Assembly: GCF_038502225.1 (NCBI RefSeq)
Contig: NW_027195502.1
Coordinates: forward strand, 1-64,000
Direction of reading: 5' to 3'
From: Cherax quadricarinatus
Taxonomy: Eukaryota; Arthropoda; Malacostraca; Decapoda; Parastacidae
DNA: 64,000 bases
Positions 54,036 to 63,415 of the stretch are shown here, one piece after another (the stretch's first letter is position 1; the number at the start of each line of letters is the position of its first letter). The position numbers were made by a program, and so were the translations under genes. The notes beneath the pieces were generated by a model. That model saw only the letters and a list, made by a program, of their open reading frames with translations. It did no database searches and was not told the DNA's origin.

Positions 54036-57000
54036 CTAGGTCCTCTCTCTCCCTGCTCCATGAGCTTTATCATACCTCGCCTTAAAACTATGTATGGTTC
54101 CCGCCTCCACTACTTCACTTTCTAGACTATTCCACGACTTGACTACTCTATGACTGAAGAAATACTTCCTAACATCCCTTTGATTCATCTGAGTCTTCAA
54201 CTTCCAATTGTGACCTCTTGTGTATGTGTCCCATCTCTGGAACATCCTGTCTTTGTCCACCGTGTCTATTCTGCGCAGTATTTTATATGTCGTTATCATG
54301 TCTCCCCTGACCCTCCTGGCCTCCAGTGTCGTCAGGCCGATTTCCCTCAACCTTTCTTCGTACGACAATCCCCGTAGCTCTGGGACTAGTCTTGTTGCAA
54401 ACCTTTGCACTTTCTCTAATTTCTTGACGTGCTTGACTAGGTGTGGATTCCAAACTGGTGCTGCATACTCCAGTATGGGCCTGACGTAAATGGTATACAG
54501 TGTCTTGAACGACTCCTTATTGAGGTATCGGAACGCTATCCGTAGGTTTGCCAGGCGCCCGTATGCTGCAGCAGTTATCTGATTTATGTGCGCCTCAGGA
54601 GATATGCTCGGTGTTATACTCACCCCCAGATCTTTTTCCTTGAGTGAGGTTTGCAGTCTTTGGCCATCTAAACTATATTGTGTCTGCGGTCTTCTTTGCC
54701 CTTCCCCAATCTTCATGACTTTGCATTTGGCAGGGTTAAACTCAAGGAGCCAGTTTCTGGACCAGGCTTGTAGCCTGTCCAGGTCTCTTTGTAGTCCTGC
54801 CTGATCCTCATCCGATTTGATTCTTCTCATTAACTTCACATCATCTGCAAACAAGGACACTTCTGAGTCTATCCCTTCCGTTATGTCGTTCACATATACC
54901 AAGAACAGCACAGGTCCTAGGACTGACCCCTGTGGAACCCCGCTTGTCACAAGCGCCCACTCTGACACCTCGTCACGTACCATGACTCGTTGTTGCCTCC
55001 CTGTCAGGTATTCTCTGATCCATTGCAGTGCCTTTCCTGTTATGTGTGCCTGATCTTCTAGCTTTTTCAGTAACCTCTTGTGAGGAACTGTGTCGAAGGC
55101 CTTTTTGCAGTCCAAAAAAATGCAGTCGATCCATCCCTCTCTCTCTTGTCTTACTTCTGTCACCTTGTCATAAAACTCTAGTAGGTTTGTGACACAGGAT
55201 TTTCCTTCCCTGAAACCATGCTGGTTGTCAATTATACACTTGTTTCTTTCCAGGTGCTCCACCACTCTCCTCCTGATGATCTTCTCCATGACCTTGCATA
55301 CTATACACGTTAGTGATACAGGTCTGTAGTTTAGTGCCTCATGTCTGTCTCCCTTTTTAAAAATTGGGACTACATTTGCCATCTTCCATACCTCAGGGAG
55401 TTGCCCAGTTTCAAATGATGTGTTGAAGATCTTTGTTAATGGCACACACAATATCTCTGCTCCCTCTTTAAGGACCCACGGAGAGATGTTGTCTGGTCCC
55501 ACCGCCTTTGAGGTGTCAAGTTCGCATAGCAGCTTCTTCACTTCCTCCTTGGTTATATGTACCTCATCCAGCACTTGCTGGTGTACCCCCCTGTTCTGAT
55601 TTCCTGGAGTCCTACTGGTTTCCACTGTAAATACTTCTTTAAATCTCGTGTTGAGCTCCTGACATACCTCTCGGTCGTTTCTTGTGAATTCCCCATCACC
55701 CTTCCTCAGTCTGATTACCTGGTCCTTGACTGTTGTTTTCCTCCTGATGTGGCTGTACAACAGCTTCGGGTCAGTCTTGACTTTCGATGCTATGTCATTT
55801 TCATATTGTCGCTGAGCCTCCCTTCTTATCTGTGCATATTCATTTCTGGCTCTTCGGCTAATCTCTTTATTTTCCTGAGTTCTCTGTCTTCTGTACCTTT
55901 TCCATTCTCTAGTACACCTAGTTTTTGCCTCCCTACACCTTTGGGTGAACCAAGGACTCGTTCTGTTCTTCCCATTATTTCTGTTTCCCTTGGGAACAAA
56001 CCTCTCCTCTGCCTCCTTGCATTTTGTTGCCACATAGTCCATCATTTCTTGTACTGGTTTTCCTGTCAGTTCCCTCTCCCACTGAATGTTTTGAAGGAAG
56101 TTCCTCATGCCTGAGTAGTTCCCCCTTTTGTAGTTTGGTTTTTCCCACCCTATTCCTGCTACTCTCTCCACTTGGAGCTCAACTATGTAGTCGAAGCACA
56201 GAACCACATGATCACTAGCTCCCAGGGGCCTTTCATACAAGATATCCTCGATGTCTGAACTACTCAAGGTGAATACAAGGTCCAGTCTTGCTGGTTCATC
56301 TTCTCCTCTCTCTCTGGTAGTGTCTCTAACATGTTGATGCATGAGGTTTTCCAGTACTACATCCATCATCTTGGCTCTCCATGTTTCGGAACCCCCATGG
56401 GGCTCCAGGTTTTCCCAGTCAATCTCCTTGTGATTGAAATCACCCATAACTAGTAACTTTGCTCCCCCCACATGTGCTCTCCTGGCCACCTCGGCTAGTG
56501 TGTCGACCATGGCTCTGTTGCTCTCATCGTATTCTTCTCTTGGTCTCCTGCAGTTCTGTGGTGGGTTGTACATTACTGCAATTATCACCTTATGTCCCTC
56601 AGACTGGATTGTTCCTACTAAGTAGTCCCTTTCACCCGTGCCATCCATTCCTTCCATTTTCTCAAAACCCCACTGGCTTTTAATGAGCAGTGCAACTCCT
56701 CCTCCCCCTCTCCTCCCTCTGTCTTTCCTGAGGATTTGATATCCGGGTGGAAAGATTGAATCTGTTATTATTCTGGTGAGTTTTGTTTCTGTGAGTGCTA
56801 TTATGTCTGGGGATGTCTCCTTGATTCTTTCATGCCACTCCTCATACTTATTTGTTATTCCATCTGCATTTGTATACCATACCTTCAACTTCTTTTCTAA
56901 GACTGTGGTCTGGGAGGTGTATTGGGGTTGGGGAAGTGGGAGACCTGATAAGGAACTATGGGTGGTTGCTGTGGGGGTGGAGTTTGTAATGTAGTGGGTG

Positions 57001-57275
57001 GGGGCATTGGATATGACATGGGTGTTTTGGTTTAGAGTGTTTGGCTGCACTGGGGTTGACCTGGTTGGGAGGCTTCTATAGGAAGCTGTGAGGGAGGTTG
57101 TATTTGATCTTCTTCCTGTGTCTGGGATCTCCTGTCTGTCTTCTCCATCCCCTCTCTTTCCTCCTTTCGCCTTTGTATCATCTCTCTCAGTTTCCGCCTT
57201 TCGTCTTGTGTTCTGTCGCGGTCGAGATACACCTTCCTGTATTCCGGCATGTCCCTTAATCGTGCTTTCTCCCAC
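54036..57275 (-). CDS. Family D ORF2: endonuclease and reverse transcriptase
   Basis: The open frame is 1,079 codons when begun at a GTG at 57,275, but no ATG occurs before the endonuclease, so the true start is unknown. Endonuclease: KVWYTNADGITNKY, ALTETKL, GRRGGGGVALLIK, LLVMGDFNHKEIDW, LDLVFTLSSS, GASDHVVL. Reverse transcriptase: SKAVGPDNISPWVLKEGAEI, LNYRPVSLTCIVCKVMEKII, QHGFREGKSCVTNLLEF, FLDCKKAFDTVPHKRLL, SGVPQGSVLGPVLFLVYVND and FADDVKL (FADD at 54,840-54,851). The thumb ends in KARYDKAHGAGRERT. There is no RNase H. Motifs are complete, so the enzyme may have been active recently. The role is target-primed reverse transcription. ORF2 overlaps ORF1 by at least 244 nt in another frame. 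Confidence 0.88.
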   Translation of the reverse strand: MGESTIKGHAGIQEGVSRPRQNTRRKAETERDDTKAKGGKRGDGEDRQEIPDTGRRSNTTSLTASYRSLPTRSTPVQPNTLNQNTHVISNAPTHYITNSTPTATTHSSLSGLPLPQPQYTSQTTVLEKKLKVWYTNADGITNKYEEWHERIKETSPDIIALTETKLTRIITDSIFPPGYQILRKDRGRRGGGGVALLIKSQWGFEKMEGMDGTGERDYLVGTIQSEGHKVIIAVMYNPPQNCRRPREEYDESNRAMVDTLAEVARRAHVGGAKLLVMGDFNHKEIDWENLEPHGGSETWRAKMMDVVLENLMHQHVRDTTRERGEDEPARLDLVFTLSSSDIEDILYERPLGASDHVVLCFDYIVELQVERVAGIGWEKPNYKRGNYSGMRNFLQNIQWERELTGKPVQEMMDYVATKCKEAEERFVPKGNRNNGKNRTSPWFTQRCREAKTRCTREWKRYRRQRTQENKEISRRARNEYAQIRREAQRQYENDIASKVKTDPKLLYSHIRRKTTVKDQVIRLRKGDGEFTRNDREVCQELNTRFKEVFTVETSRTPGNQNRGVHQQVLDEVHITKEEVKKLLCELDTSKAVGPDNISPWVLKEGAEILCVPLTKIFNTSFETGQLPEVWKMANVVPIFKKGDRHEALNYRPVSLTCIVCKVMEKIIRRRVVEHLERNKCIIDNQHGFREGKSCVTNLLEFYDKVTEVRQEREGWIDCIFLDCKKAFDTVPHKRLLKKLEDQAHITGKALQWIREYLTGRQQRVMVRDEVSEWALVTSGVPQGSVLGPVLFLVYVNDITEGIDSEVSLFADDVKLMRRIKSDEDQAGLQRDLDRLQAWSRNWLLEFNPAKCKVMKIGEGQRRPQTQYSLDGQRLQTSLKEKDLGVSITPSISPEAHINQITAAAYGRLANLRIAFRYLNKESFKTLYTIYVRPILEYAAPVWNPHLVKHVKKLEKVQRFATRLVPELRGLSYEERLREIGLTTLEARRVRGDMITTYKILRRIDTVDKDRMFQRWDTYTRGHNWKLKTQMNQRDVRKYFFSHRVVKSWNSLESEVVEAGTIHSFKARYDKAHGAGRERT

Positions 57276-58048
57276 AGTATCCTGTTCCGAGTCGATTCTG
57301 CCTTGAAGGTCACTTTCACTGGCCGGGTTCTTTTTTTTACAAACCCCCCTATTCTCCGAAAATTTTCCAGCTGGGTCATGTCGTCTTCTCCGATTACTTT
57401 CATGATGCTTTCAATTGCTTTTTTTTCCCCTTGTTTTCTTGCTTCATATGTTTCCCCTTCAACTTCCTGTAGCCCATACACAAAGACTGACCTCACCCTT
57501 TCATTCTCCCACTGCATATCCCTGTGTATCCCCTCATTCAATTTGATTTCCTCCATTGCAGCTTTCCTTTCTTCAGTTTCACTAGCTACTGTACATGGGC
57601 TCAGTGGCCTGTCATTTTCCCTTCTCGGCTTTCCCTGGGCTCTGTTGTGGTCTTTTAGGGCCTCCACATATAGCTTAGCTCTTTCATTTACTACAGTCTC
57701 CACTGATAGAGCTTCTACATGCAGTTTTGCTCCTTCTGTCCCTACAGTCCCCTTATTTGTGGCTGAGGTAGCGGTCTCTGTTGTCAATCCCAAAATGTTC
57801 TTTAGTTCTTTAGTCTGTTTCAGATTTTCCAGTTCCTCTTCTAAGCTCTGTATCCTGGCCTCTGCTGCTTTGACTTTCACCTCCCACTTCCTGCTTTCCA
57901 TGTCTATCCTCTCTTCCATTCTCATGCTAAGTTCTTCTAGTTTCTTTTCCCATTCTTGTTCCCTTTTTGTGAGCTCTGCTGCCCAATCTTCCTTTGCAGT
58001 TCCCTCCTCCTGTCCCTTGGGTTTTCTTGTTGCTCTCTGGCAACCCAT
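57032..58048 (-). CDS. Family D ORF1: coiled coil and RRM-like protein
   Basis: 338 residues from an ATG at 58,048. The basic N-terminus is followed by a long coiled coil (about residues 22-82; KREQEWEKKLEELSMRMEER, IQSLEEELENLKQTKE). A linker leads to a C-terminal domain (about 185-305) with VRSVFVYGLQEVEGETYEAR, LENFRRIGGFVKKRTRPVKV and DRDRTQDERRKLREMIQRRK. That is the layout of L1-type ORF1 proteins, coiled coil plus RRM-like and C-terminal domains, which trimerise and bind RNA. It differs from the zinc-finger ORF1 proteins of families I and C nearby. It is uninterrupted. Confidence 0.85.
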   Translation of the reverse strand: MGCQRATRKPKGQEEGTAKEDWAAELTKREQEWEKKLEELSMRMEERIDMESRKWEVKVKAAEARIQSLEEELENLKQTKELKNILGLTTETATSATNKGTVGTEGAKLHVEALSVETVVNERAKLYVEALKDHNRAQGKPRRENDRPLSPCTVASETEERKAAMEEIKLNEGIHRDMQWENERVRSVFVYGLQEVEGETYEARKQGEKKAIESIMKVIGEDDMTQLENFRRIGGFVKKRTRPVKVTFKAESTRNRILWEKARLRDMPEYRKVYLDRDRTQDERRKLREMIQRRKEEREGMEKTDRRSQTQEEDQIQPPSQLPIEASQPGQPQCSQTL

Positions 58049-58075
58049 TTTTTTTTATCCTGATTGCCTCAGAGT

Positions 58076-58331
58076 GGGAAACCTATGTAATTCTGTATGT
58101 TAGGTTAGTATTGTATATGTCAGAGTGTGGGGGGGAGGTAGAGGAGGAACTGTGGCTATATGGGAGAGTAGTGGGGAGGGGGAGTGGGAAGGAGAGTGAA
58201 TCAAGTGGGTAAGTGGGTGAGTGGGAGAGGGAGAGGTGGGGTGGGGGAGGGTGAAAGAGGGAGGGGAGGGATCAGGTGAATTAGTGAGATGTCGGTGGGG
58301 GAGGGGGGGGAGTGTATGTGTGAGTCTGGCA

Positions 58332-58333
<2 letters not shown>
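58076..58333. other. Purine/GT-rich interval
   Basis: Between the family D 5' end and the GT array. GGTGGGGGAGG-type words dominate from 58,125. It may be the 5' UTR of the LINE, unique flank or a decayed array edge. No gene. Confidence 0.4.
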
Positions 58334-58374
<41 letters not shown>

Positions 58375-58657
58375 GTGTGTGTTGTGTGTGTGTGTGTGTG
58401 GGGGGGTGTGTGGGGGGTGTGGGGTGGTGAGTGTGTGGGTGGGTGTGTGGGTGGGTGTGTGGGTGGGTGTGGGTGTGTGTGGGTGTGTGTGGGTGGGTGG
58501 GTGTGTGGTGTGTGTGGGTGTGTTTGGGTGTGGTGTGTGTGGTGTGTGTGTGGGTGTGGGTGTGTGGGTGGGTGTGTGGGTGGGTGTGTGGGTGGGTGTG
58601 TGGGTGGGTGTGTGGGTGGGTGTGTGTGTGGGTGTGTGTGGGTGTGTGTGTGTGTGT

Positions 58658-58718
<61 letters not shown>

Positions 58719-59153
58719 TGTGTGTGGGGGTGTGTGGGTGGGTGTGTGGGTGGGTGGGGTGTGGGTGGGTGTGTGGGTGGGTGGGTGTGTGGGTGGGTGT
58801 GTGTGGGTGTGGGTGGGGTGTGGGTGTGTGGGTGTGTGGGTGTGTGTGGGTGTGTGTGGGGTGGTGTGGGTGTGGGGGGGGGTGTGGGTGGGGGGGGGGG
58901 TGTGGGTGTGTGGGTGTGTGGGTGTGTGTGGGTGTGTGTGGGTGTGTGTGGGTGTGTGTGGGTGTGGGTGTGTGTGGGTGTGTGTGGGTGTGTATGGATG
59001 TGTGGGGGGGGGTGGGTGTGTGGGTGTGTGTGGGTGTGTGGGTGTGTGGGTGTGTGGGTGTGTGTGGGTGTGTGTGGGTGTGTGGGTGTGTGTGGGTGTG
59101 TGTGGGTGTGTGGGTGTGTGTGGGTGTGTGTGGGTGTGTGGGTGTGCGTGCGC
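58334..59153 (+). repeat. 820 bp GT-rich array (GTGTGTGG units)
   Basis: Pure GT runs alternate with units of GGGTGTGT and GGTGGGTGTGTG. Frames of 262-391 codons are open on both strands but encode only Cys/Val/Gly/Trp or Pro/Thr/His patterns. Confidence 0.95.
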
Positions 59154-59159
59154 ACACTA

Positions 59160-59570
59160 GGCTACGCTACTCTTTTGAAGATTATAAAAAAAAAATTTTC
59201 CCAATCAATTCCTTATTAATATGCACTAATATATACTATATAATATTAATTGCGTACACTTGTGTTTGTGTGTGTGTGTGTTTACTAGCTTGTCGTTCTT
59301 TGAAAAAGAGGGGGGGGGTTACGTTAACACTATTTGTTATTGTTGTTGGTTCACCGGTACTCTCCCGGCCCAGATCTCCGCACACTACGCTACTTTACTT
59401 TTTGAAGATTATAGGATTATTTTTTCTCACTCAATTCCTTATTAATATATACTGTTTATTATAACAATAATTACGGGTGCACACGTGTGTTTGTATGTGC
59501 GTACTTGTTTACTAGCTTGTCCCTCAGAAAAACGGGGGGGGGGGGGGTTAACTAGGCTACACAACTTCTG
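59160..59570. repeat. About 225 bp tandem duplication with a partial third copy
   Basis: CTACGCTACT, TTTTGAAGATTATA, CTCAATTCCTTATTAATAT-type text, a TTTACTAGCTTGT block and a G-run occur at 59,161-59,320 and again at 59,383-59,540. A third start (CTAGGCTACACAACTT) follows at 59,551. Each unit ends in a run of 8-14 G. This could be the end of an LTR or a SINE, but no protein lies nearby. Confidence 0.7.
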
Positions 59571-60298
59571 GAGTTTACCTGGCGATATTTAGATAATTTA
59601 CTAACCACTATCTATCTCCTGGTACTGAAATAGGGAGAGAGAGATGGTATAGCATACAACCAGCAGGGCGAGACACTGAGACTTTAGACACTAACCAAAA
59701 TTAACCACAAATAGGCAAGTGATGTCGTCTGCACAACAATGGAGGTTCCTGCTGGTCGGCTGATATCAACTCCTTCAATTTGTAACTCCTTCAGGAACTT
59801 TATCATACATTCAAGTTTTTATTTTCTTTTTCTTTTAAGACTTGGTATTCCCTCTTTTTTCTTTAGTACAGTATTATGGTCATAACAAGTCTGATGATGT
59901 TAGCTACCTTCACAACACCAACAGCTGGGGATTGACTAATTTTTTCTTACTTTCAGTATTTACTTAATCACTCTTTTATGACCTTATCACTACACTGCTG
60001 CTATAATCAACCAACATATGTATTTGTTAATATTTCAGATCACACCGTTAACCCAATTAACTGTTTGGATATTTTGTGTCAACACTGCGGCCAGTAGCCT
60101 GATCAGCTCCCTCACTCAAATTTCATTCAAATTTAAATTGTAAAATTCTTGATCCTATCACATTATTCGCACTCTTGGAAGCTATTACACTCTTGTAGGT
60201 ATGTTCACTGATTCACTCACGTACGATGACCGCTAATAATATCTTAGGACAGCCACTAAAACGCTAAACCCTGGGAGCACTATTTAGCGATACTGCTT

Positions 60299-60300
<2 letters not shown>
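59571..60300. other. No gene recognised
   Basis: AT-rich sequence without domain-like ORFs or a repeat partner in the window. It ends at the next GT array. Confidence 0.5.
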
Positions 60301-60354
<54 letters not shown>

Positions 60355-60440
60355 TGTGTGTGTGTGAGTATGAGTGTGTGTGTGTATGAGTGTGTGTGTG
60401 TGTATGAGTGTGTGTGCATGTGTGTGTATGAGTTTGTGTA

Positions 60441-60493
<53 letters not shown>

Positions 60494-60520
60494 TTATGTG
60501 TGTGTGTGTATGAATTTGTA

Positions 60521-60556
<36 letters not shown>
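60301..60556. repeat. TG microsatellite with TGAGTGTG variants
   Basis: About 250 bp of TG with regular TGAG, TATG and TTTA interruptions, ending in a short GA run. Confidence 0.95.
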
Positions 60557-60557
<1 letters not shown>

Positions 60558-60689
60558 CTCAGCAATCAACATTTGCACCAATAACTCACTACAGTTGTGA
60601 CCGGGTGCGGAAGTGTGAATTGCTCATTACTCTAAAATTTGTTCATGATTGCAGCCATGTATAAACGTAAGTAACCATTCTTAAAGTAT

Positions 60690-60925
60690 TCATTACCTTT
60701 GTAACTTGTGAGTTCATTACCTTTGTAACTTGTGAGTTCATTACCTTGTACCTAGTTCAGCCATCAAAACTTTGGAGCCCGGTCCCTGGACCCATTGTGT
60801 ACCTCTGTAATCTGTAAATACCTTTGTAACTTGTCATGATTGTGACTAGACCTACCTGGAGTTCATTACCTTTGTAAATTGTGAGTTCATTACCTTTGTA
60901 AATTGTGAATTCATTACCTCTGTAA
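60690..60925 (+). repeat. Tandem ~21-23 bp repeat, GTTCATTACCTTTGTAA unit
   Basis: Six to seven units of GAGTTCATTACCTTTGTAAC plus TTGT flank a 75 bp unique piece (CCATCAAAACTTTGGAGCCC). Short tandem words of this kind are often 3' UTR parts of retroelements, but no coding part precedes it. Confidence 0.75.
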
Positions 60926-60927
60926 CT

Positions 60928-61924
60928 TGCTCAGCTATCAACAACCTGAATTTCAGCACCCATATCCAACACAGAACCAAAAAAGTATCCAAAACGGTTG
61001 GGATCCTCTCCAAGATACGATACTAAATGCCGCAAAATGCCCTTCTCACACTATACCACTCACTTATTTATCCATACCTCACCTATGCTATTTGTGCTTG
61101 GGGATCAACTGCAGCAACACACCTAAAGCCAAAAATAACCCAACAAAAAGCTGCAGTAAGAATAATCACTAAATCCCATACCTGGCAACACACCCCCCAC
61201 TCTTCATAGATCTAAACTTACTCCCTGTTCAGTACATCCACACTTACTACTGTGCAATCTACTCATACAGGACCTTAAACTCCAATATCAATCTTGACCT
61301 AAAACGCTTTCTTGATAGTTGTGACAGAACCCACAGGCATAACACCAGACACAAACATCTCTACGACATTCCCCGTGTCCGACTAAACCTTTACAAAAAT
61401 TCAATGTATGTCAAAGGCCCTAAAATGTGGAATACCCTACCTGAGAACTCTAGAACTGCAGACACATTCATCACCTTCAAAACTACCATTAGAAAACATC
61501 TTATCTCCCTGATACACCCCATCAACTAACTACACGAATACCACCTGGTGGTTCACATTTACACTCACTCACCCATTTGACCATAAACAGAAATATTAAT
61601 CTCAATCTTAAAATAATGAATCCTGTGATACTCCAATACTGAAACTATGTACTGTGCCAAAACAAAAGCATTCACATTGCTAAAATCACAAACTAGTATT
61701 TAGTCACTTAGCCATAATACCAACTACCTCATAATTTGTAATATTTTAAAATAAAGAATTAAACTAAGTCTGCCCGAAATGCCTAGCCATGCTAGGCGTT
61801 CTAGTGGTACACTCTGTAATCATTATTTAATTACATGTAAACCACACAACAACCAAATTCTGTAAATTCAACATTGTAATCTTTATAGAGAATAAGCTTT
61901 GAATTGAATTGAATTGAATTGAAT
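60928..61924 (+). mobile_element. Family G LINE, thumb to tail
   Basis: It starts at LNFSTHIQHRTKKVSKTVG (60,945-61,000) and shows LTLYHSLIYPYLTYAICAWG, a KITQQKAAVRIITKSH block, LLPVQYIHTYY, HKHLYDIPRVRLNLYKNSM and KGPKMWNTLPENSRT. ORF2 ends about 61,528. The 3' UTR is about 390 bp, with ACCACCTGGTGGTTCAC near 61,545, and finishes with GAATT repeated five times. The tail repeat is diagnostic of the family. A few indels break the frame. Together with the minus copies at 18,866 and 63,416 it defines the family's 3' end. Confidence 0.86.
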
Positions 61925-61974
61925 TCAGTTAAACTAATATAATCTATACAGTCCACAATTAATTAGTAGCGCCG

Positions 61975-62252
61975 TACTTGTGGGTGCTATCCAATTTATA
62001 CTTATCTCAGATAGATATGGATAAGATTGTGAGCGTCGAGGGGGCCACCTGCAGTGACCAGAGGTGGAATAAAAGTGGAGAGGTGAGTGCGAGGGATAGT
62101 GTCACCTTCTATACATTCACAGACAAAGAGCACCGTGACCTCTCCAAACAAAGACTCCCAAGAGGTCCCCATAATAGAAGTGCACTTAAGAGACTCATGG
62201 ATAAGGATAATACTGATGATATTGATATTGATATTAGTAGTGAAGTTTTCTA
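61975..62252 (+). pseudogene. I-type ORF1, C-terminal fragment
   Basis: One frame reads VTFYTFTDKEHRDLSKQRLP, RGPHNRSALKRLMDKDNTDD, IDID. This matches the C-terminus of I-A ORF1 (VTYHTFTHKQRHALGLRRLP, RGLTTGGALTKLMDKSS, VDIDK) with many substitutions, so it comes from a related but distinct element. No ORF2 follows. The 5' edge shares about 100 bp with 33,130-33,240. Confidence 0.75.
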
Positions 62253-62339
62253 ATGTATGGCTCTCTACAGTATGGCTCCCACAGTATGGCTCCTCCTGAA
62301 AAGGCCTTCTACAGAGTGGCTCCTTTTCCTGAGTGGCTC

Positions 62340-62870
62340 CCTTTCCTGAGCGGACTCCCACGACCCCCACCCATGACCCCACCCACTACCGCCTCCCACG
62401 ACCCCCACCTACGACCCCCACCCACGACCCCCACCCATGACTCCACCCATGACCCCACCCACGACCCCACGCACGACCCCCACCCACGACCCCCACCCAC
62501 GACCCCCCACCTATGACCCCACCCACGACCCCCACCCACGACCCCCCACCCATGACCCCACCCACGACACCCACCCACGACCCCCACCCACGACCCCCAA
62601 CCACGACCCACACCCACGACCCCCACCCATGAACCCACCCATGACCCCATCCTCGACCCCACCCACCCATGACCTCACCCTCAACCCCCACCCACGACCC
62701 TCCCACCCGCACCACCTGCACATCCTGCCCATGCTGACCCGTGACCTTGACCTCACCCTCGACCACGTTGACCTCACCCTCGACCACCTCACCCTCGACC
62801 ACCTCACCCTCGACCACCTCACCCTCTACCACCTCACCCTCAACCCCCCACCCACGCCTGCTCGTTCGCG
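62340..62870. repeat. C-rich minisatellite (CCCACCCACGAC and ACCTCACCCTCGACC units)
   Basis: About 30 units near 12-15 bp (ACCCCCACCCACGACC, with ATGACC variants), then about eight units of ACCTCACCCTCGACC. Frames on both strands stay open. It directly follows a region of TATGGCTCC repeats (62,253-62,330). Confidence 0.92.
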
Positions 62871-63300
62871 CCCTCGTGCCCGCCCGTGCCTTCTGCAGCG
62901 TCGTCTGGATCGCCCCTGTCCCCCGAATTTTTTCCGATTTTTTTCGAATTTTTTTTGAATTTCCTTTTCTTATGATCTCCATCTCCTTGGATCAAATTTT
63001 TGAGGTTCACCCTCCCACTTTCAACCCATCCCAAATTTTTTTGATTTTTTTTTAATTTCATTTCCTTATGATCTCCATCTCCTTGGATCAAGTTTTTTGG
63101 ATTCTTCCCTATGGGTACCCCTCCCACCACCCACTTCTACCCTAAATTTTTTTTTTCGAAATTTTTTTTTAATTTCATTTTCTTGTGGTCTTCATCTCCT
63201 TGGATCATGTATTTCTCCTCCATCTCCTTGGATCAAGTTTTTTGGATTCCCCCCTCTAGGGGTAAGCATTCAAATGAACTCCCTCTATGGGGCATGGTAC
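62871..63300. repeat. Tandem repeat with ATCTCCATCTCCTTGGATCA core
   Basis: The core occurs at about 62,972, 63,071, 63,188 and 63,219. Units end in TTTTTTGGATTC or similar, separated by AAATTTTTT-rich text, and the spacing varies from about 30 to 115 bp. No coding potential is supported. Confidence 0.75.
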
Positions 63301-63328
63301 TTTCTCTTACTACAGGTCTAAACAAGTG

Positions 63329-63374
63329 TGACGTCACCCCACCCATGTTTGCTCAGCGGCGGTCAGTGACGTCA
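63329..63374. promoter_or_regulatory. Two CRE-type palindromes
   Basis: TGACGTCA occurs at 63,329-63,336 and 63,367-63,374, 38 bp apart, in the only CpG-rich stretch of this end of the window. It is the full CREB/ATF site. No gene is recognised next to it, so function is open. Confidence 0.35.
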
Positions 63375-63415
63375 CGCGATGACCTCACATAGGCTGAATC
63401 TTGTCGACTTCCTCC

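Larger units (their letters stand above)
53945..58075 (-). mobile_element. Family D CR1-group LINE, near full length
   Basis: The minus strand carries ORF1 (58,048-57,032), ORF2 (to 54,036) and a short 3' UTR ending in two copies of AAATAGGTGAGTAC and a CA run at 53,945-53,985. Both ORFs are open. It is inserted in the RNase H part of I-A ORF2. The 5' boundary near 58,075 is uncertain: no target duplication was seen, and GT-rich DNA begins 250 bp away. The degraded 3' end at 1-385 belongs to the same family. Confidence 0.88.

Noticed and set aside
55557..58103. Long plus-strand frames (185 and 284 codons) opposite the family D LINE
   Set aside because: They are antisense shadows of the intact minus-strand ORFs and have no domain.
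58100..59464. Open frames of 262-391 codons on both strands
   Set aside because: They lie in a GT array. The proteins are only Cys/Val/Gly/Trp or Pro/Thr/His patterns, and both strands are open because of the repeat.
59160..59570. LTR retrotransposon
   Set aside because: No gag-pol protein, primer-binding site or terminal duplication could be shown; kept as an unclassified tandem repeat.
62309..62982. Frames of 117-198 codons in the C-rich region
   Set aside because: Tandem repeat of 12-15 bp units; open on both strands with no domain-like composition.
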